64,000 nt of DNA from Seiridium cupressi (lineage: Eukaryota > Ascomycota > Sordariomycetes > Amphisphaeriales > Sporocadaceae), in contig JARVKI010000060.1 in assembly GCA_036674765.1 (NCBI GenBank), positions 124,001 through 188,000 on the forward strand. The letters are read 5' to 3'. The notes under the pieces are model-generated. The model saw only the letters and a list, made by a program, of their open reading frames with translations, had not been told where the DNA came from and did no database searches. Shown piece by piece: positions 10,841-21,712 of the stretch. A program made the position numbers and the translations under genes. Every line of letters begins with the position of its first letter. The first letter of the stretch is position 1.

Positions 10841-12413
10841 ATGTATCAAGACAATACGCATGTAAGCAGCCAATACGATCTCGGTCCCGATATATCTGAA
10901 GCGTTATTCGATAATGTCCTCAGAGGAGATGTATTCAGCGCTTGGAAGCTCAAGGCAAACTTTTCGCAGTTGAGGGTAATCGGAGGGCCAGGTTCCGGCA
11001 AGGTCAGAGCATGCTCCTGGAACGTGCTCTAGGCATTAGCAAGCTGATTGGTTGTGTTTAAAAAAGTCAGCTCTTGCTTCTATCGTAGCCCGCAGGCTTA
11101 GAGAGTCCTACAGCCGCAATGGTCATGTTATAGCGACTGTTTTCGTGCATCCTCAGATGCAATGGGACTAGAGGCATCGCGAAGCCGTCCTGTTCGAAAT
11201 TCTTCGTCAACTACATGAGAATTCCAACTCTTGTGGAGGACCGAATGCCCCTGGTTTAGAGCCTGTAACGACGAAGCTGCGGGCAGTCCAAGACCAGGGT
11301 CTAGAGTCGGACACGATACTAATATTGCAGCAAGCCCTGAAGGAGCGTCTGACAGAGTTAGAACAAGCATTTCTCATACTCGACGGCACCAACAGATGCG
11401 ATTGGCTCTCCACACGTCTGCTCGAAAATGACCTCTTGGAGCTTGAATCCAGCGGCCTCAAAGTGTTGATCACATCAAGAACACTTGCCTTCGATGAGGA
11501 AGAGTGGTCAGAGACGTCGTGCGACGTTTGCTTAAAAGAAGCACTGCAGATTTACTGGCGATAGGACAGGGGTAAACATGAAGAAGTCTACATTTCATGT
11601 GAACAATGTCATCAAAGTAACGAAATATGTCCAGATTCCGAATGGTGAGTATTGCATATTGTTTTCGATGGTTTTCTATCGAACTCTCCATCCGAGGACA
11701 CTCTTTCAACCATCTCTAATCAATAACTGCACAGTCTAGCAAGAGACTCTTACATCCAGCCATACACGCGTCGACGAATTGACATGTACGAAGCCATCTC
11801 AGGCACGCTCTCTAGCTTCGTCGCGCAAGATCTCGAAACAGAACATGGCGATATGGGCCTCAACAGTACGGCACCCGACAAACCACCCCTATCCCGACTC
11901 GGCTATGCCCTGCTGAACTCGAGACGGCCTCACGCAGCGCAATGGCTCCGCGATCACATAACTAATCTAGCTGATTGTAATATCGCGCTTGCACGCCTGC
12001 GCATCAATATCGCCCACGAGAACATGTCGGTCATTGAAGAGGCGGAGGCACTGCCAGGTGGACTGCCATACGCGCTGACCGCTTTCTTCGATGCTATAAT
12101 AAATGGAATCCAAGCGCAGGAGGAGTTCGATAGTGGACTTGGACTCAAGACACTTGCTTTGTGGGCGGACGGGGCGGAGTCTGAGGACGAGCTGGTGGAG
12201 CAGTTGGTGAGTTTGGGAGGAGTGGCAGAGAGTGAGTGTACAATCGACAGAATCCTGTACGCTACAAGGGGCTGCTTGATGGTCGGCAAGCTTGAGGATA
12301 AGCCGATCTTGCCGTATAGCTACACATTCCGGACTTACGTCACAGGTGGTTATTGTGGTGTGGTAGATAAGATGAGAGCTGAGTTGGGTCGAAGTAGAGA
12401 CGCGCTGGATTGA
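10841..12413 (+). pseudogene. NACHT-type STAND NTPase gene interrupted by two in-frame TAG codons
   Basis: Exons 10841..11002, 11067..11644 and 11735..12413 keep one open phase through both introns (donors GTCAGA and GTGAGT), for 473 codons. In-frame TAG codons lie at 11169-11171 and 11562-11564. The first intron splits the Walker A loop GGPGSGK|S. A Walker B-like segment (AFLILDGTNRC) and the sensor KVLITSRT follow. Next comes a small Cys-rich zinc-binding module (CDVC...CEQCHQSNEIC) often found after fungal NACHT domains. The end resembles the winged-helix region (LMVGKLEDKPILPYSYTFR). Such proteins are NLR-like sensors in fungal non-self recognition. No N-terminal effector domain and no C-terminal repeats are present. 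The gene may be recently dead, read through, or partly mis-sequenced. Confidence 0.78.
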
Positions 12414-13588
12414 GATGCCGTGACCTGAAATGTAACAATGATCTGGATAGCAAAGCCTAAAACATGCGTCTTGTTTTATTGTCAAGTCTTTTCAAGGCAC
12501 AACATAATAGGCTGTGGTATCATCACAGGTCGAGTGGTTGTAGTCCGTTTATCTATCCACAAACCCAGTGGTAAATTCGAGTTCCCCAAGTAGCAACACC
12601 AGAACGCTCACCTCTTCATGGTGGAAAGTCCACTTCCGCCTCAGTATTCCTGCAATGGTCTTACCTTATTGCTCAAAGTAACGGTCTTGTATCAACGGTG
12701 AAAAGCCACAGCCGGGTAGCTCGATTGATCACACATATGATCATTCAATAACTTTAACTTTGCCAAGAAAGAAAAAAGAAAAAAGAAAACAAAATTGGTA
12801 TATACTTCCGAGGTTGACTGAAGGCTTGAAACCTTCACGTTTCGGATCTGCAGTACGGGAATTTTAAGGGCACATACTTGCCAACGTCTAAATTATGCTT
12901 CACGACGGCATTTATATCAATCTTTAGTATATTTTTATATTGCGTAGCCCTGGATAAGTTGGCGGACATACTATTTAAGCATACCCTTGTCCCAGTTCCT
13001 GGCCTGGATATCGTCACATTCGCTCAAGCTGACCTTGACGTCAATGTTCCTTAGCTTATTGTTCCTGTAGGCGTAGAACACTTACTTTTCTTCTTCTTCT
13101 TTTCCCTTTCCTTCATTCCAGAACAGTATCATTGATTACAAGAATTCATTCGAGCTCTCGAGCTCTGATCTAGAAACAACGCATAACATCAGCAAGGTAT
13201 TTAGTATACGCACCCAGAATAGGCAGGCCTGCTCAAGTTACTGTGCCAGCTATGTACTATTTAACTTTTTTTTCTTTTCGAGACGTATTGAACACCCTCC
13301 AAGACCTGCCTCGATGTGTGTAAGCAGCATGATTCTATAGCATACAGTAGAAACCGTCCCGGTAGGAGTATATGGTATTCTTTTCAACTAATTGTCATCT
13401 CGTATCTCAAAATCCAAGCTCGAACCTGAGAGCGCCGTCGCAATGCTTATTCATTGAACCCAGTCAACCCGCCCACAAATGCATACTTGCAACCGCCCGA
13501 GCGTGCTGCGAAACATATACCATGCTTTGTGTACGATTCATCATATGTATTCTTCCCCCCTGCTCGCTTTGGTAGGTCGATATCGAGA
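12414..13588. other. Intergenic region with A-rich and CT-rich runs
   Basis: About 1.2 kb without a supportable gene. Purine-rich run (AAGAAA type) near 12767-12790 and a pyrimidine-rich run near 13085-13115. Confidence 0.5.
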
Positions 13589-14220
13589 CTACAGCCGGAT
13601 GTTGACATCCATACATTCAATCCTCCACTCCCTCCTGCCCAGCAAACTCCTCAGCCACTCGATGCCCAATCCTGTCCATTCTGCCTTGCGCCTTGTAAGC
13701 TCGTCCGCCGCAGCGCTCGCAAGCGCACTTGCAGTCGTGTTAAGCATCTCGACGGCGGTCTCGTTGAATCCCTTTTCGCCCTCCACTATCGTCGTGCAGT
13801 TGCCTGTGCATTCGTAGTAGGATGTCGAGGATCGTGGCGCAAACCAGTTACTACTGAAGTCGAAGAAACATCTGTCGGACCAATAACAGGAGGTCACGAA
13901 GAGGATCAAAAGCAGTACGGAGCAGTACACGCACGGTCGGTTCAGGAAGTATGTGCAGACGAAGAAGAGGAAGATGAAGGCGGGCGACGCATTGGTGGGG
14001 ATGAAAAGGAGCGGGAGCCAACTATACATGTGTCAGAATCCGATGAGGAACACGAGGGGAGGGGAAAGAGTCCGATATCGTCCAAAACCACATACCTCCG
14101 TAGGCAAAACATGATTACAAGCAGTATATGGGGATGTGGCAATCGTCGACCGTGTATATAGAAACTCGGGCCACTTGCGTAAGCGCACGTGCGGTCGCCG
14201 TCGACAGCTGCTGTGTTCAA
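13589..14220 (-). CDS. Small multi-pass membrane protein of unknown function, two exons
   Basis: Minus-strand exons are 14220..14096 and 14021..13589; the 74-nt intron (GTATGT donor, CTGAC branch, TATAG acceptor) joins an AGT serine codon in frame. Start could be 14220 or the internal ATG at 14112, giving about 185 or 149 residues. After the splice come two or three hydrophobic segments (WLPLLFIPTNASPAFIFLFF, then CSVLLLILFVTSC). A soluble tail follows with several sequons (NCT, NET, NTT) and a charged helix ending RREWRIECMDVNIRL. I do not recognise the family. A 235-codon ORF on the opposite strand overlaps it but shows no motifs and is judged a shadow. Confidence 0.6.
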
Positions 14221-15313
14221 CTAGGATCGACGCGACTGACGATCCGGCACAGTGGGTTTGTATATAACAAAGTACGAATCGGTCGCACGGGTGCTAGCGC
14301 GTGAGGTATGCGACGTGAAGAGTTGAAATGTGATGAAAGACGTCTGACAGAGGTGGGTGGATATTCTGGGGTCGCAACGAAGATGTGATGTGACAGCGCC
14401 CGAGTCCCGCCGGGTCTATTGCAGCGGTGTTATCGGCCACTTAAAGCGAAAGTCTCGGGGGTGTGAATCAGCTGTTTGGCAGTCCTGCAAGCTTCATTAA
14501 TCCCCCCCGAGGTACATTACAGTTGGTTTAAAGAGCTGCCTTAGGCGCCACTGGCCCAAACGGCAAGAATTGAACACCCCCGGCATTCAGCCGGGATGAC
14601 GCACGGCTCATCTTCAATGGGAATCCTCGCTCCATCCGGACTTTAGCGCAATCAGGCCCAGGCAGGACCAATTACAGCAAGCAAGGATCATTGACTTGAG
14701 CGAGGCTGGGGTTTAGATCTCTGCATCACCAATCCCGCATAACCCGCCGTACAGCAGACAGCTCATCCTGCATGCATGGCTGTCCAACGAACCGCATGCA
14801 TTGCAACTTCTCTTCTCTTGACACAACCATGGACAGTTTTGCCAATTTGGATGATCATCGATTCCTGACTATTCTCATCGTTTGAATTCGTACCGCCTCC
14901 ACTCCTCGAAGCAATTCGTCAATTGTTCTACTCTCTACCTGTCGACCTCGGCCTCAGCTCAAGCAATTGGCGGTTGGTGGCGCTTCTGGCCCAATCGTAC
15001 TAAGCCTAGGTTGGAGCTCTGCGATCAGGTGGAACGTCTGCAAGCATTGGGCAGCTCTTGCCGCTCCTGCGAAAAAAGTTCAGCCACTCGCGTACCTACC
15101 TGAAGTCCACTGACAATATTCATGTCCGATTTTATCTGAACAAACAACAAACACCTTCATCCGAATTGTTTCTTCCCTTTCCCATCCATAAATTCCCACC
15201 CAGGACTGGCGAGCTTCATCCGAGGCATCGTCTTTCCAGCAGTTGCAGCAGCTGATTAGAGTCCACACAGCTCTAGCTGCTGCGCACGTAGCTCGCTGCT
15301 ACAGTCAATCACC
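14221..15313. other. Promoter and 5' leader region of EDC4
   Basis: 1.1 kb without a gene. It contains a perfect 6-bp stem hairpin (CCCGGC/GCCGGG, 5-nt loop) at 14579-14595 and a pyrimidine-rich leader before the EDC4 start. Confidence 0.5.
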
Positions 15314-18300
15314 ATGGCGAGCTACAACCCATCCGGTGGAAATGACCACCTGCGAGAGATGCTTGCGCGCCTGCAACAAGGACGCACTACCGGCAATGCA
15401 GGCGACGATTCCAACTCGCACAACTTGCTGTCGCGTTTTGCCACGCTGAACCAGGCCACTCAATCCCACGGCGACTACTACGGTGGCGGCGCTGGTGGTC
15501 ATCTTTCCGATGGGCCAGAGTCGCCGTTGATGACCGGATCAGAAGACTTCCCACCTCCCGCTGCTCCCACGCCTCCGATGAGCCACTTCTCGCACTCTCA
15601 CGGCCCGCCTGGCATGCATTTAGGTCCGATTGGCAGCTTGCCACCGTCCTCCAGCAACCACCCCGACCAAACGGCCAGTCTGCTGAATCTACTCAAGTAC
15701 AAGAATGGCGGCGGCGGTGGCGGTAGTGCTGGCGGTGGTAGCACGCACTCATCTCCTCATTCGCAGAGAAATTCCCAGACAGCTGCTCCCGGTCCGCCTT
15801 CCTTCGATTACGAGGCCTCTGTCAACGTGCCTCAGTCTCATATTCTGCCGACCTTACACGCTCCCGTACCGATGCCTGCCGACCCGCAGGGCTTCCTCGC
15901 TTCATTGATGAAAGGTGACTCTCATCACGAGTCGTCTAGACAAGAGGCGCAAGCACAGGCGCAGGCACAGGCGCAGGCAACTACTGCAGGTGCAGCTGCA
16001 AACAAGTGGAATCCCGCCCCAGGTCCTACGGGAGACACACAGGCATATCTCCTCAACCTGCTCCAGCGCAAGAAGCCTTCTCAAACTGATCAGCCTTTGA
16101 CGAACGAGTCATCCCAACCCGCAGCTTTGACCCCGCCGTCGACTACCCAAGGCTCAACGCGCGATCAGATGAGAGATATTCACCTGAGTTCCGAGTCTCC
16201 TGATGGTATCCCTTCCCAGACAGTACCTCTGCCTGAGTCCGATCCCGCCTCGTCGATGAGCTTCCCTTTCCTCGGACAACAACACAGCGCCCCGTCACCT
16301 CCGACGAAGCCCGATTACGGATCTCCGGCTTCTCAGAATGGCAACACGCGCAAGACCATGTTTGACTATAAGGATCCATTCGACGATTTGATTGAAGCGC
16401 CTTCGCCTCACAATCGCACTCCCAAGTCTGTGACGTCGGGCAACTTTGCTCCGAGCGCCATACCTTCCGGCTTCCAAATTTTGAGGAAGGCACCCAGCAC
16501 CACTTCCTCGCCCGGTGCAGCCGAACATAAACGTCTAGGCACACACCGAAGCCCTGCTATGACTCCGGAGCATGTCGCGCCTGCCGTTTCTGCGCCCAAG
16601 CGATTCCAGAGTAATGGGTCAGTTGAGTCCAGGAAGGAAACTGTGTCGACTGCGGTTGAGAATCTAGCCGGAGTTGCCGACGAAGAAGCTCAAGAGGCAC
16701 TGGCTCGCGCTGAGCACGAGGAGGCTGAGGCCAGAATTGCCCGCGAGCTCGAAGACTTGCTGGCTGCTAAGAGTGGCGACGAGTTCGAACGCAAGTCTGA
16801 AATTGTGGCTCGAGATATCCGCCATGAGCTTGAAAGGGAGGAGAATGCCGGGATCCTCGAGAATTCCCTCCCAGCCGAATTGGCACAAGCTGTCCATGAC
16901 ATTGTTGATGAGGCCGCCAATGACCAACCGGTTGTTGCTGACAGCTGGGAGAGTGCTGAGGCTGACGAAATCGTGGTGATCGAGGAAGTCTCGACTCCTG
17001 TCAAGGTATACAACTTCCCAATGAAGCCTTGGATCTCTATCACCTTGCAAGACAACGAAGAGCCTCGCCCACAGTTCCGCGACGACGTCATTCTTGACAT
17101 TGCCCGTGTCAAGAAGGAATTTGACCAGATTGATCGAAATCTCGTATCCGCCACGGAGACATACATCATCTACGGCATGTCAAAAGCTGGCGGTCTCCGC
17201 GTCATCCGACAAGATGATGGACGGGATGCCAAGCTCTTCACAGACACCAGGGATCGTATCTTCAACGTTTCTGTGTCGTCCACTCCTGCCGATCTTAATT
17301 CTGCCCATAAGGAGTCTATCATTGGCACTGGCATCAGCGGCACCGTCTACTATACAATGATAAAGAATGGCGATAAGGACTATTTGGATGAAACCCACCC
17401 CGAACAATACGGCTTTGCTCTTCCACCCGTCAGTACCCAGGAAGGTGATGCTCCAGGCGGTGTTCTGAAAACACGTGCCAGAACTTCGTCCACACACCCC
17501 GAGTACTTTGCTGTTGGCCGTGGTAAGACAATCAGCATCGTCTGGCCGTCTTACATCATGCAACACAATCTCTTCAAGCCTGGTCACGACCGTGTAGTCG
17601 ACACTGAAAAGCTCTCGAAGCAGTGCTCACTGAGAATCAACACCGGTAAGGCCGGTAAGGACTTTACCTTCAGTCAAGATGACACCACGATTGTGTCTCT
17701 GGACAAGTCAGGCCGTGTAAAATTCTGGGATGTTCGGGACCTGACCGCTGCCGATGAAGATTCAGACCCCAGATTCCCAACGCCTGCACAAACCTCCTTG
17801 GAGGTGAAGGAGCCCCTGATGACCCTTACCACCACCCCAGAGAACGAGAAAGCCTGGCCAACCTCTGTTATACTGCTCGATAAGCAACGGCCGTATCAGA
17901 AGCGTTGTGCTCTCCGGTACATGATCGTCGGTATGAAACAGAATCATACCTTACAGCTCTGGGACCTTGCACTCGGCAAACCGGTCCAAGAGTTCAATCT
18001 GCCCCATTCAAAGGAAAGCGACGCAGTCTGCAGTGTGATGTACCACCCACCTACTGGTATGATCGTAGTTGGACATCCCACCCGGAACTCCGTCTACTTC
18101 CTGCATTTGTCGGCTCCCAAGTACACGATTAAGGGTCTGTCTCAGGTCGATTTCATCCAGAAGCTTGTCGCCAGGGACTCATCCATTCCGGAGCCTGATT
18201 CTACTGCGGTCATTAGCGGTGTGCGCGAGTATTCCTTCTCCAACAAGGGTGTAATTCGGAGTCTGGACATGCTGGGACATCCTGCAGCAAGCGCCGAGGA

Positions 18301-20263
18301 TGACGAACAGACACTGTTCGAGTTATACGCCATGCACTCAAAGGGTGTGTCAGGCATCTGCGTCAAGCAGCACGAGTTAGGCTGGACGAAAGACAATAAG
18401 GTTGTCGCGCCTGTCGATGCCCTTGAAATGGGTATTGTAAAGACCACCAAGCTGAAGGAGCTCCCTGCCATTCAGACTTCAGAAGTTCAAAACACGGAAG
18501 AGGTTACAAGTCTGCCGATTCGCACGGCGGGCCGCCCTACCAAGGACAAGGAGAACATGCAGCCAACCTCGGGTGAAGATGTGGCACGTAAGACTGCTGA
18601 CGAAATGGGCCCCCCTGCTGCCCAGAACGAGCGCAAGACTGCTGAGCTTCCTGTCACTCCTCTCAATACGGAGAAGGCAGAACGCAGATCTCGCAAGAAG
18701 AAAGAAAAGGCAGCTGCCGCCGCAGCTGAAAGAGCTCTACTCGCAGAAAGTGGAACTTCACAGTCACCCCAAAAGAATGCGGAGACTAAGCTCCCGCCCG
18801 CTCCTTCACAGCCTGCCATGTCCGCCGAGTCCCTCCAAGCTGCTGTCAAGCAGGTTGAGACTACTGTCAGCAACGCTATTGAGCAGGCTATGAAGGAAAA
18901 TCGCCAGAAAGTCGACAGCGAGCTCCGCGGTCGCGATGTGGCTTTCAAGAAGAGCCAACAGAATTTGCTCGAAGTTGTTTCTGCCGCTTTGGATACCAAC
19001 GTCCAGCGTGTCTTGACCGCAACGATCACGGACCAGATTGATCAACGAGTGGTGCCTAGTATGGAGGAGACACTCCGACAAACTGTCACCGAGCAGATCA
19101 GTCGCACTGTCTCGGATCAGCTCGATGCTAAAATTGGTGGACGAGTTTCTCATGCAATCCAGAATCAAATGCAGAAGCTTTTGCCTAACGCTGTCGGACA
19201 AGCCCTCCTGAAGCCTGACCTGGCCAAGTCGATTACCAAACAGGTCTCGGAGGGTTTAGCCGATGATGTTCTCAAGACTTTTCACGACGCGCTTCACAGC
19301 ACGATCACGCCGGCTTTTGGTAATATGGCTGTCGCTGCAGCCGACAGAATGATTCTGGACGTTCAGAAACATGCCGCCGCGCAGATTGAGGAGTTGGAGC
19401 AGAAGATCCACGCTGACAGCAACAAGATTGATCAACTCACTTCGATGGTAACTCAACTCTCTGACATGGTCGGAAACCTGTCCAGAAACCAAATGGAGTT
19501 TCAGTCTCGCTACGAGAAGGCACAAGAGGAAACTGCCCGCGAGCGCCAATCCCATGCCCACACCCACCACAGTCAAGGGCACAGACCAGCTCAGTATGCT
19601 CAGCAGCCCCTCGCTCAACAGCAGTCAAGCTTTGGCGGTAGCCAGGCCTCATCCCGGCACCAGCCATACGCCAGTCCATCAGCCAACTCTGGCAATCAAC
19701 TGATTGTCCATGATGTCGGCCCGTCCAAGGAGCAAAGCTTGGATCGCAAGCTTGCCGAGCTCGCCAATCAAGTTGATAATGGAGAGCTGGAGGGCGCTCT
19801 TGTGAGATGGCTTCAATCAGACCGCAAGGAGGAGATCTTTGGCCATTTCTTCGCGAAACTGGATGCTCGCATGGTGCGCAATGTTTCTCCTCTCGTGGGT
19901 CTTGCCGTTATTGCCGAGCTTTCCCGCGACTTGAACAGTCGCCATCTGCGCGAAAAGATCTATTGGATGTCTTCCATTATTGGAGGTCTGAGCGATGGCC
20001 TACCAAACATAGTGAGTACTGATGTGAGAGAAGCTATATCATCGTCCTTAGGTGCTAACGAATTTGCGCTACAGGACGGTCAGGTCCACGAGGTAATCCC
20101 CAACATTCTGGGAGGCTTCATCAGCCAGATGGAAACACTGTATGGCCGTGTCAGCATCCAGCTACCCGGCGGTGATCCCATCTTGCACCATATCTCAACA
20201 ACCGTCAGCAACGCCAAGAACATCATTGACGCTGCAAGCCGGTCAAAGATTCCCGACTTTTGA
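15314..20263 (+). CDS. EDC4: EDC4/Ge-1-type mRNA decapping scaffold (WD40)
   Basis: A very long ORF (1649 codons) starting in a good context (CACCATGG). The N-terminal 550 residues are low-complexity, rich in Ser, Pro, Gly and Gln-Ala repeats. An EDC4/Ge-1 WD40-like domain runs from about residue 560 to 1010, with blades such as GRVKFWDVRDL and TLQLWDLALGKP. A Lys/Ala-rich coiled segment lies near 1120, then helical oligomerising repeats and a conserved C-terminal alpha-helical region to the end. The family (human EDC4, fission yeast Pdc1) holds Dcp2 and its activators in P-bodies in the cytoplasm. Bases 20012..20074 form a consensus 63-nt intron (GTGAGT, GCTAAC, CTACAG) that is also open in frame. 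The likely main product is exons 15314..20011 plus 20075..20263, 1628 residues. Confidence 0.9.
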   Translation: MASYNPSGGNDHLREMLARLQQGRTTGNAGDDSNSHNLLSRFATLNQATQSHGDYYGGGAGGHLSDGPESPLMTGSEDFPPPAAPTPPMSHFSHSHGPPGMHLGPIGSLPPSSSNHPDQTASLLNLLKYKNGGGGGGSAGGGSTHSSPHSQRNSQTAAPGPPSFDYEASVNVPQSHILPTLHAPVPMPADPQGFLASLMKGDSHHESSRQEAQAQAQAQAQATTAGAAANKWNPAPGPTGDTQAYLLNLLQRKKPSQTDQPLTNESSQPAALTPPSTTQGSTRDQMRDIHLSSESPDGIPSQTVPLPESDPASSMSFPFLGQQHSAPSPPTKPDYGSPASQNGNTRKTMFDYKDPFDDLIEAPSPHNRTPKSVTSGNFAPSAIPSGFQILRKAPSTTSSPGAAEHKRLGTHRSPAMTPEHVAPAVSAPKRFQSNGSVESRKETVSTAVENLAGVADEEAQEALARAEHEEAEARIARELEDLLAAKSGDEFERKSEIVARDIRHELEREENAGILENSLPAELAQAVHDIVDEAANDQPVVADSWESAEADEIVVIEEVSTPVKVYNFPMKPWISITLQDNEEPRPQFRDDVILDIARVKKEFDQIDRNLVSATETYIIYGMSKAGGLRVIRQDDGRDAKLFTDTRDRIFNVSVSSTPADLNSAHKESIIGTGISGTVYYTMIKNGDKDYLDETHPEQYGFALPPVSTQEGDAPGGVLKTRARTSSTHPEYFAVGRGKTISIVWPSYIMQHNLFKPGHDRVVDTEKLSKQCSLRINTGKAGKDFTFSQDDTTIVSLDKSGRVKFWDVRDLTAADEDSDPRFPTPAQTSLEVKEPLMTLTTTPENEKAWPTSVILLDKQRPYQKRCALRYMIVGMKQNHTLQLWDLALGKPVQEFNLPHSKESDAVCSVMYHPPTGMIVVGHPTRNSVYFLHLSAPKYTIKGLSQVDFIQKLVARDSSIPEPDSTAVISGVREYSFSNKGVIRSLDMLGHPAASAEDDEQTLFELYAMHSKGVSGICVKQHELGWTKDNKVVAPVDALEMGIVKTTKLKELPAIQTSEVQNTEEVTSLPIRTAGRPTKDKENMQPTSGEDVARKTADEMGPPAAQNERKTAELPVTPLNTEKAERRSRKKKEKAAAAAAERALLAESGTSQSPQKNAETKLPPAPSQPAMSAESLQAAVKQVETTVSNAIEQAMKENRQKVDSELRGRDVAFKKSQQNLLEVVSAALDTNVQRVLTATITDQIDQRVVPSMEETLRQTVTEQISRTVSDQLDAKIGGRVSHAIQNQMQKLLPNAVGQALLKPDLAKSITKQVSEGLADDVLKTFHDALHSTITPAFGNMAVAAADRMILDVQKHAAAQIEELEQKIHADSNKIDQLTSMVTQLSDMVGNLSRNQMEFQSRYEKAQEETARERQSHAHTHHSQGHRPAQYAQQPLAQQQSSFGGSQASSRHQPYASPSANSGNQLIVHDVGPSKEQSLDRKLAELANQVDNGELEGALVRWLQSDRKEEIFGHFFAKLDARMVRNVSPLVGLAVIAELSRDLNSRHLREKIYWMSSIIGGLSDGLPNIVSTDVREAISSSLGANEFALQDGQVHEVIPNILGGFISQMETLYGRVSIQLPGGDPILHHISTTVSNAKNIIDAASRSKIPDF
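20012..20074 (+). other. In-frame 63-nt intron (exitron-like) in EDC4
   Basis: Perfect fungal splice signals: GTGAGT donor, GCTAAC branch about 19 nt before the acceptor, CTACAG acceptor. Length is divisible by three and it has no stop, so retention would insert 21 residues between LPNI and DGQ in the C-terminal domain. Confidence 0.8.
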
Positions 20264-21712
20264 GTACCGTGTCCCTGGTACCAAATCAAGATGTATTGAT
20301 TGTTGTACTACTTCGCAGCATTTCCTTTCGCCTTTCAATGTGCGAATCATTCATGGCGCGTCTCGGTCGAAACACCTGGCGGTCCATGACTGACATGGCC
20401 CACTGAAGGACGCCTGTGATTCGCAGCCGCGCAGCCGCGGCTTTCTCATCGGATTTCTACATGGGATCATTGACGACTCACGAAGGGACGAATATTCATA
20501 CGGCTTTCGGTACCATATTTCGGAAATACCCTGGTGTTTACGGTCATGGTTATTGCACGCATAATCCGGCGTAACTTCACGGTTGACGGTGATGCGTTCT
20601 CTCTACAGGCGATGAACCTTATCTTGTCGCCGGACATGATTTCGGAAGATGTGTTCCTCGTGGAGGGAGGGTTTGGTGGGTGTAGTGGAGGCTTGGCCTG
20701 CTGAGACGGAGGGTGCCATACGGCGTGGCAACGGATTTGGTTTGTTTTCTAATGTCTCATGTGGAGGAAGTTTCCAAAGCATCTGACTATTGTTTACATC
20801 CCAATTTCATTGACGGTGAAAAAATAGGGCTGGAAATAGAGCCGAGATGAAGATGGCCAGTGTCTGGTTCCCCTCTATCGGGGATCCCGGGGAAGGGCTT
20901 TTTGAGGCACAAAAGGTTGCAGAGTTACACAAAAGAGGCGATGGCACATAATTATACGCAATGATGAGATTGATTTGACCGCTTATAATGGTGTTACCTC
21001 CCCTGTTATGTGCACTGGCTTCCTCTCCAGTTGGTGAGTCTTGCTATCGACATCCGAAGCCCCTGCAAACCCAGTGGTTCATGAGTGTTTATGCATAACC
21101 ACCTCTTTCATAGACCGGTAAACAACAGCCAGCAGAGCCGTAGCTGCCTCACAGATCTGACATCGGCAGCTGATAAGATATGACAGTTTTGGTGCTAATA
21201 TTTAACTCGGACACCCCAGTATATCATATTACCTTGGTCTCACTATACGTTACTGGAGTGTTCTTGTTTTCTGGCTGCTTCCTTAGAGCGTGATAGAGGA
21301 AATACAGAAGTACCTCCTCGAACGAGTTACGATTGGTACAAGGTACATTCTAGAAGGTCGTGCGACGGAGACTTACTTTAGTCGGGTACGTGTACAACGT
21401 GGGTCGGGACTACTGATCAAGGTTATCTGTTTTTGCATCGGATGACCCCCTCTCCCCCCACCAACCAAAAAGTATTCGTTTAATTGTAAGTGTGAAGGCC
21501 TGGATGATATGCATATGGTGGAACTGGAGCAGTGGTCTGGCCCCTGGCACCACATATAGTTTGAGACGATAAGGCACATGGAACAAGCGATGGACAATAG
21601 TACAAGACCAGGAGCCCAATCGACTAAAAACATATTTACATGAATATTTGCACCCTCTCCTCTCCATCTTCCCGGTGTTACCTATGACGTTGCTATCCAC
21701 CTTAGGTCATCA
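20264..21712. other. Convergent intergenic region (EDC4 / aminopeptidase)
   Basis: 1.45 kb between converging 3' ends. No gene supported. Probably long 3' UTRs. Confidence 0.5.

Noticed and set aside
13454..14161. Plus-strand 235-codon ORF opposite the small membrane protein
   Set aside because: No recognisable motifs and composition typical of an antisense frame; the minus strand has hydrophobic helices and a phase-closing intron.
14565..14600. T-arm-like TTCAATTC (minus strand) next to a hairpin
   Set aside because: The rest of a tRNA cloverleaf cannot be drawn; only the 6-bp hairpin is supported.
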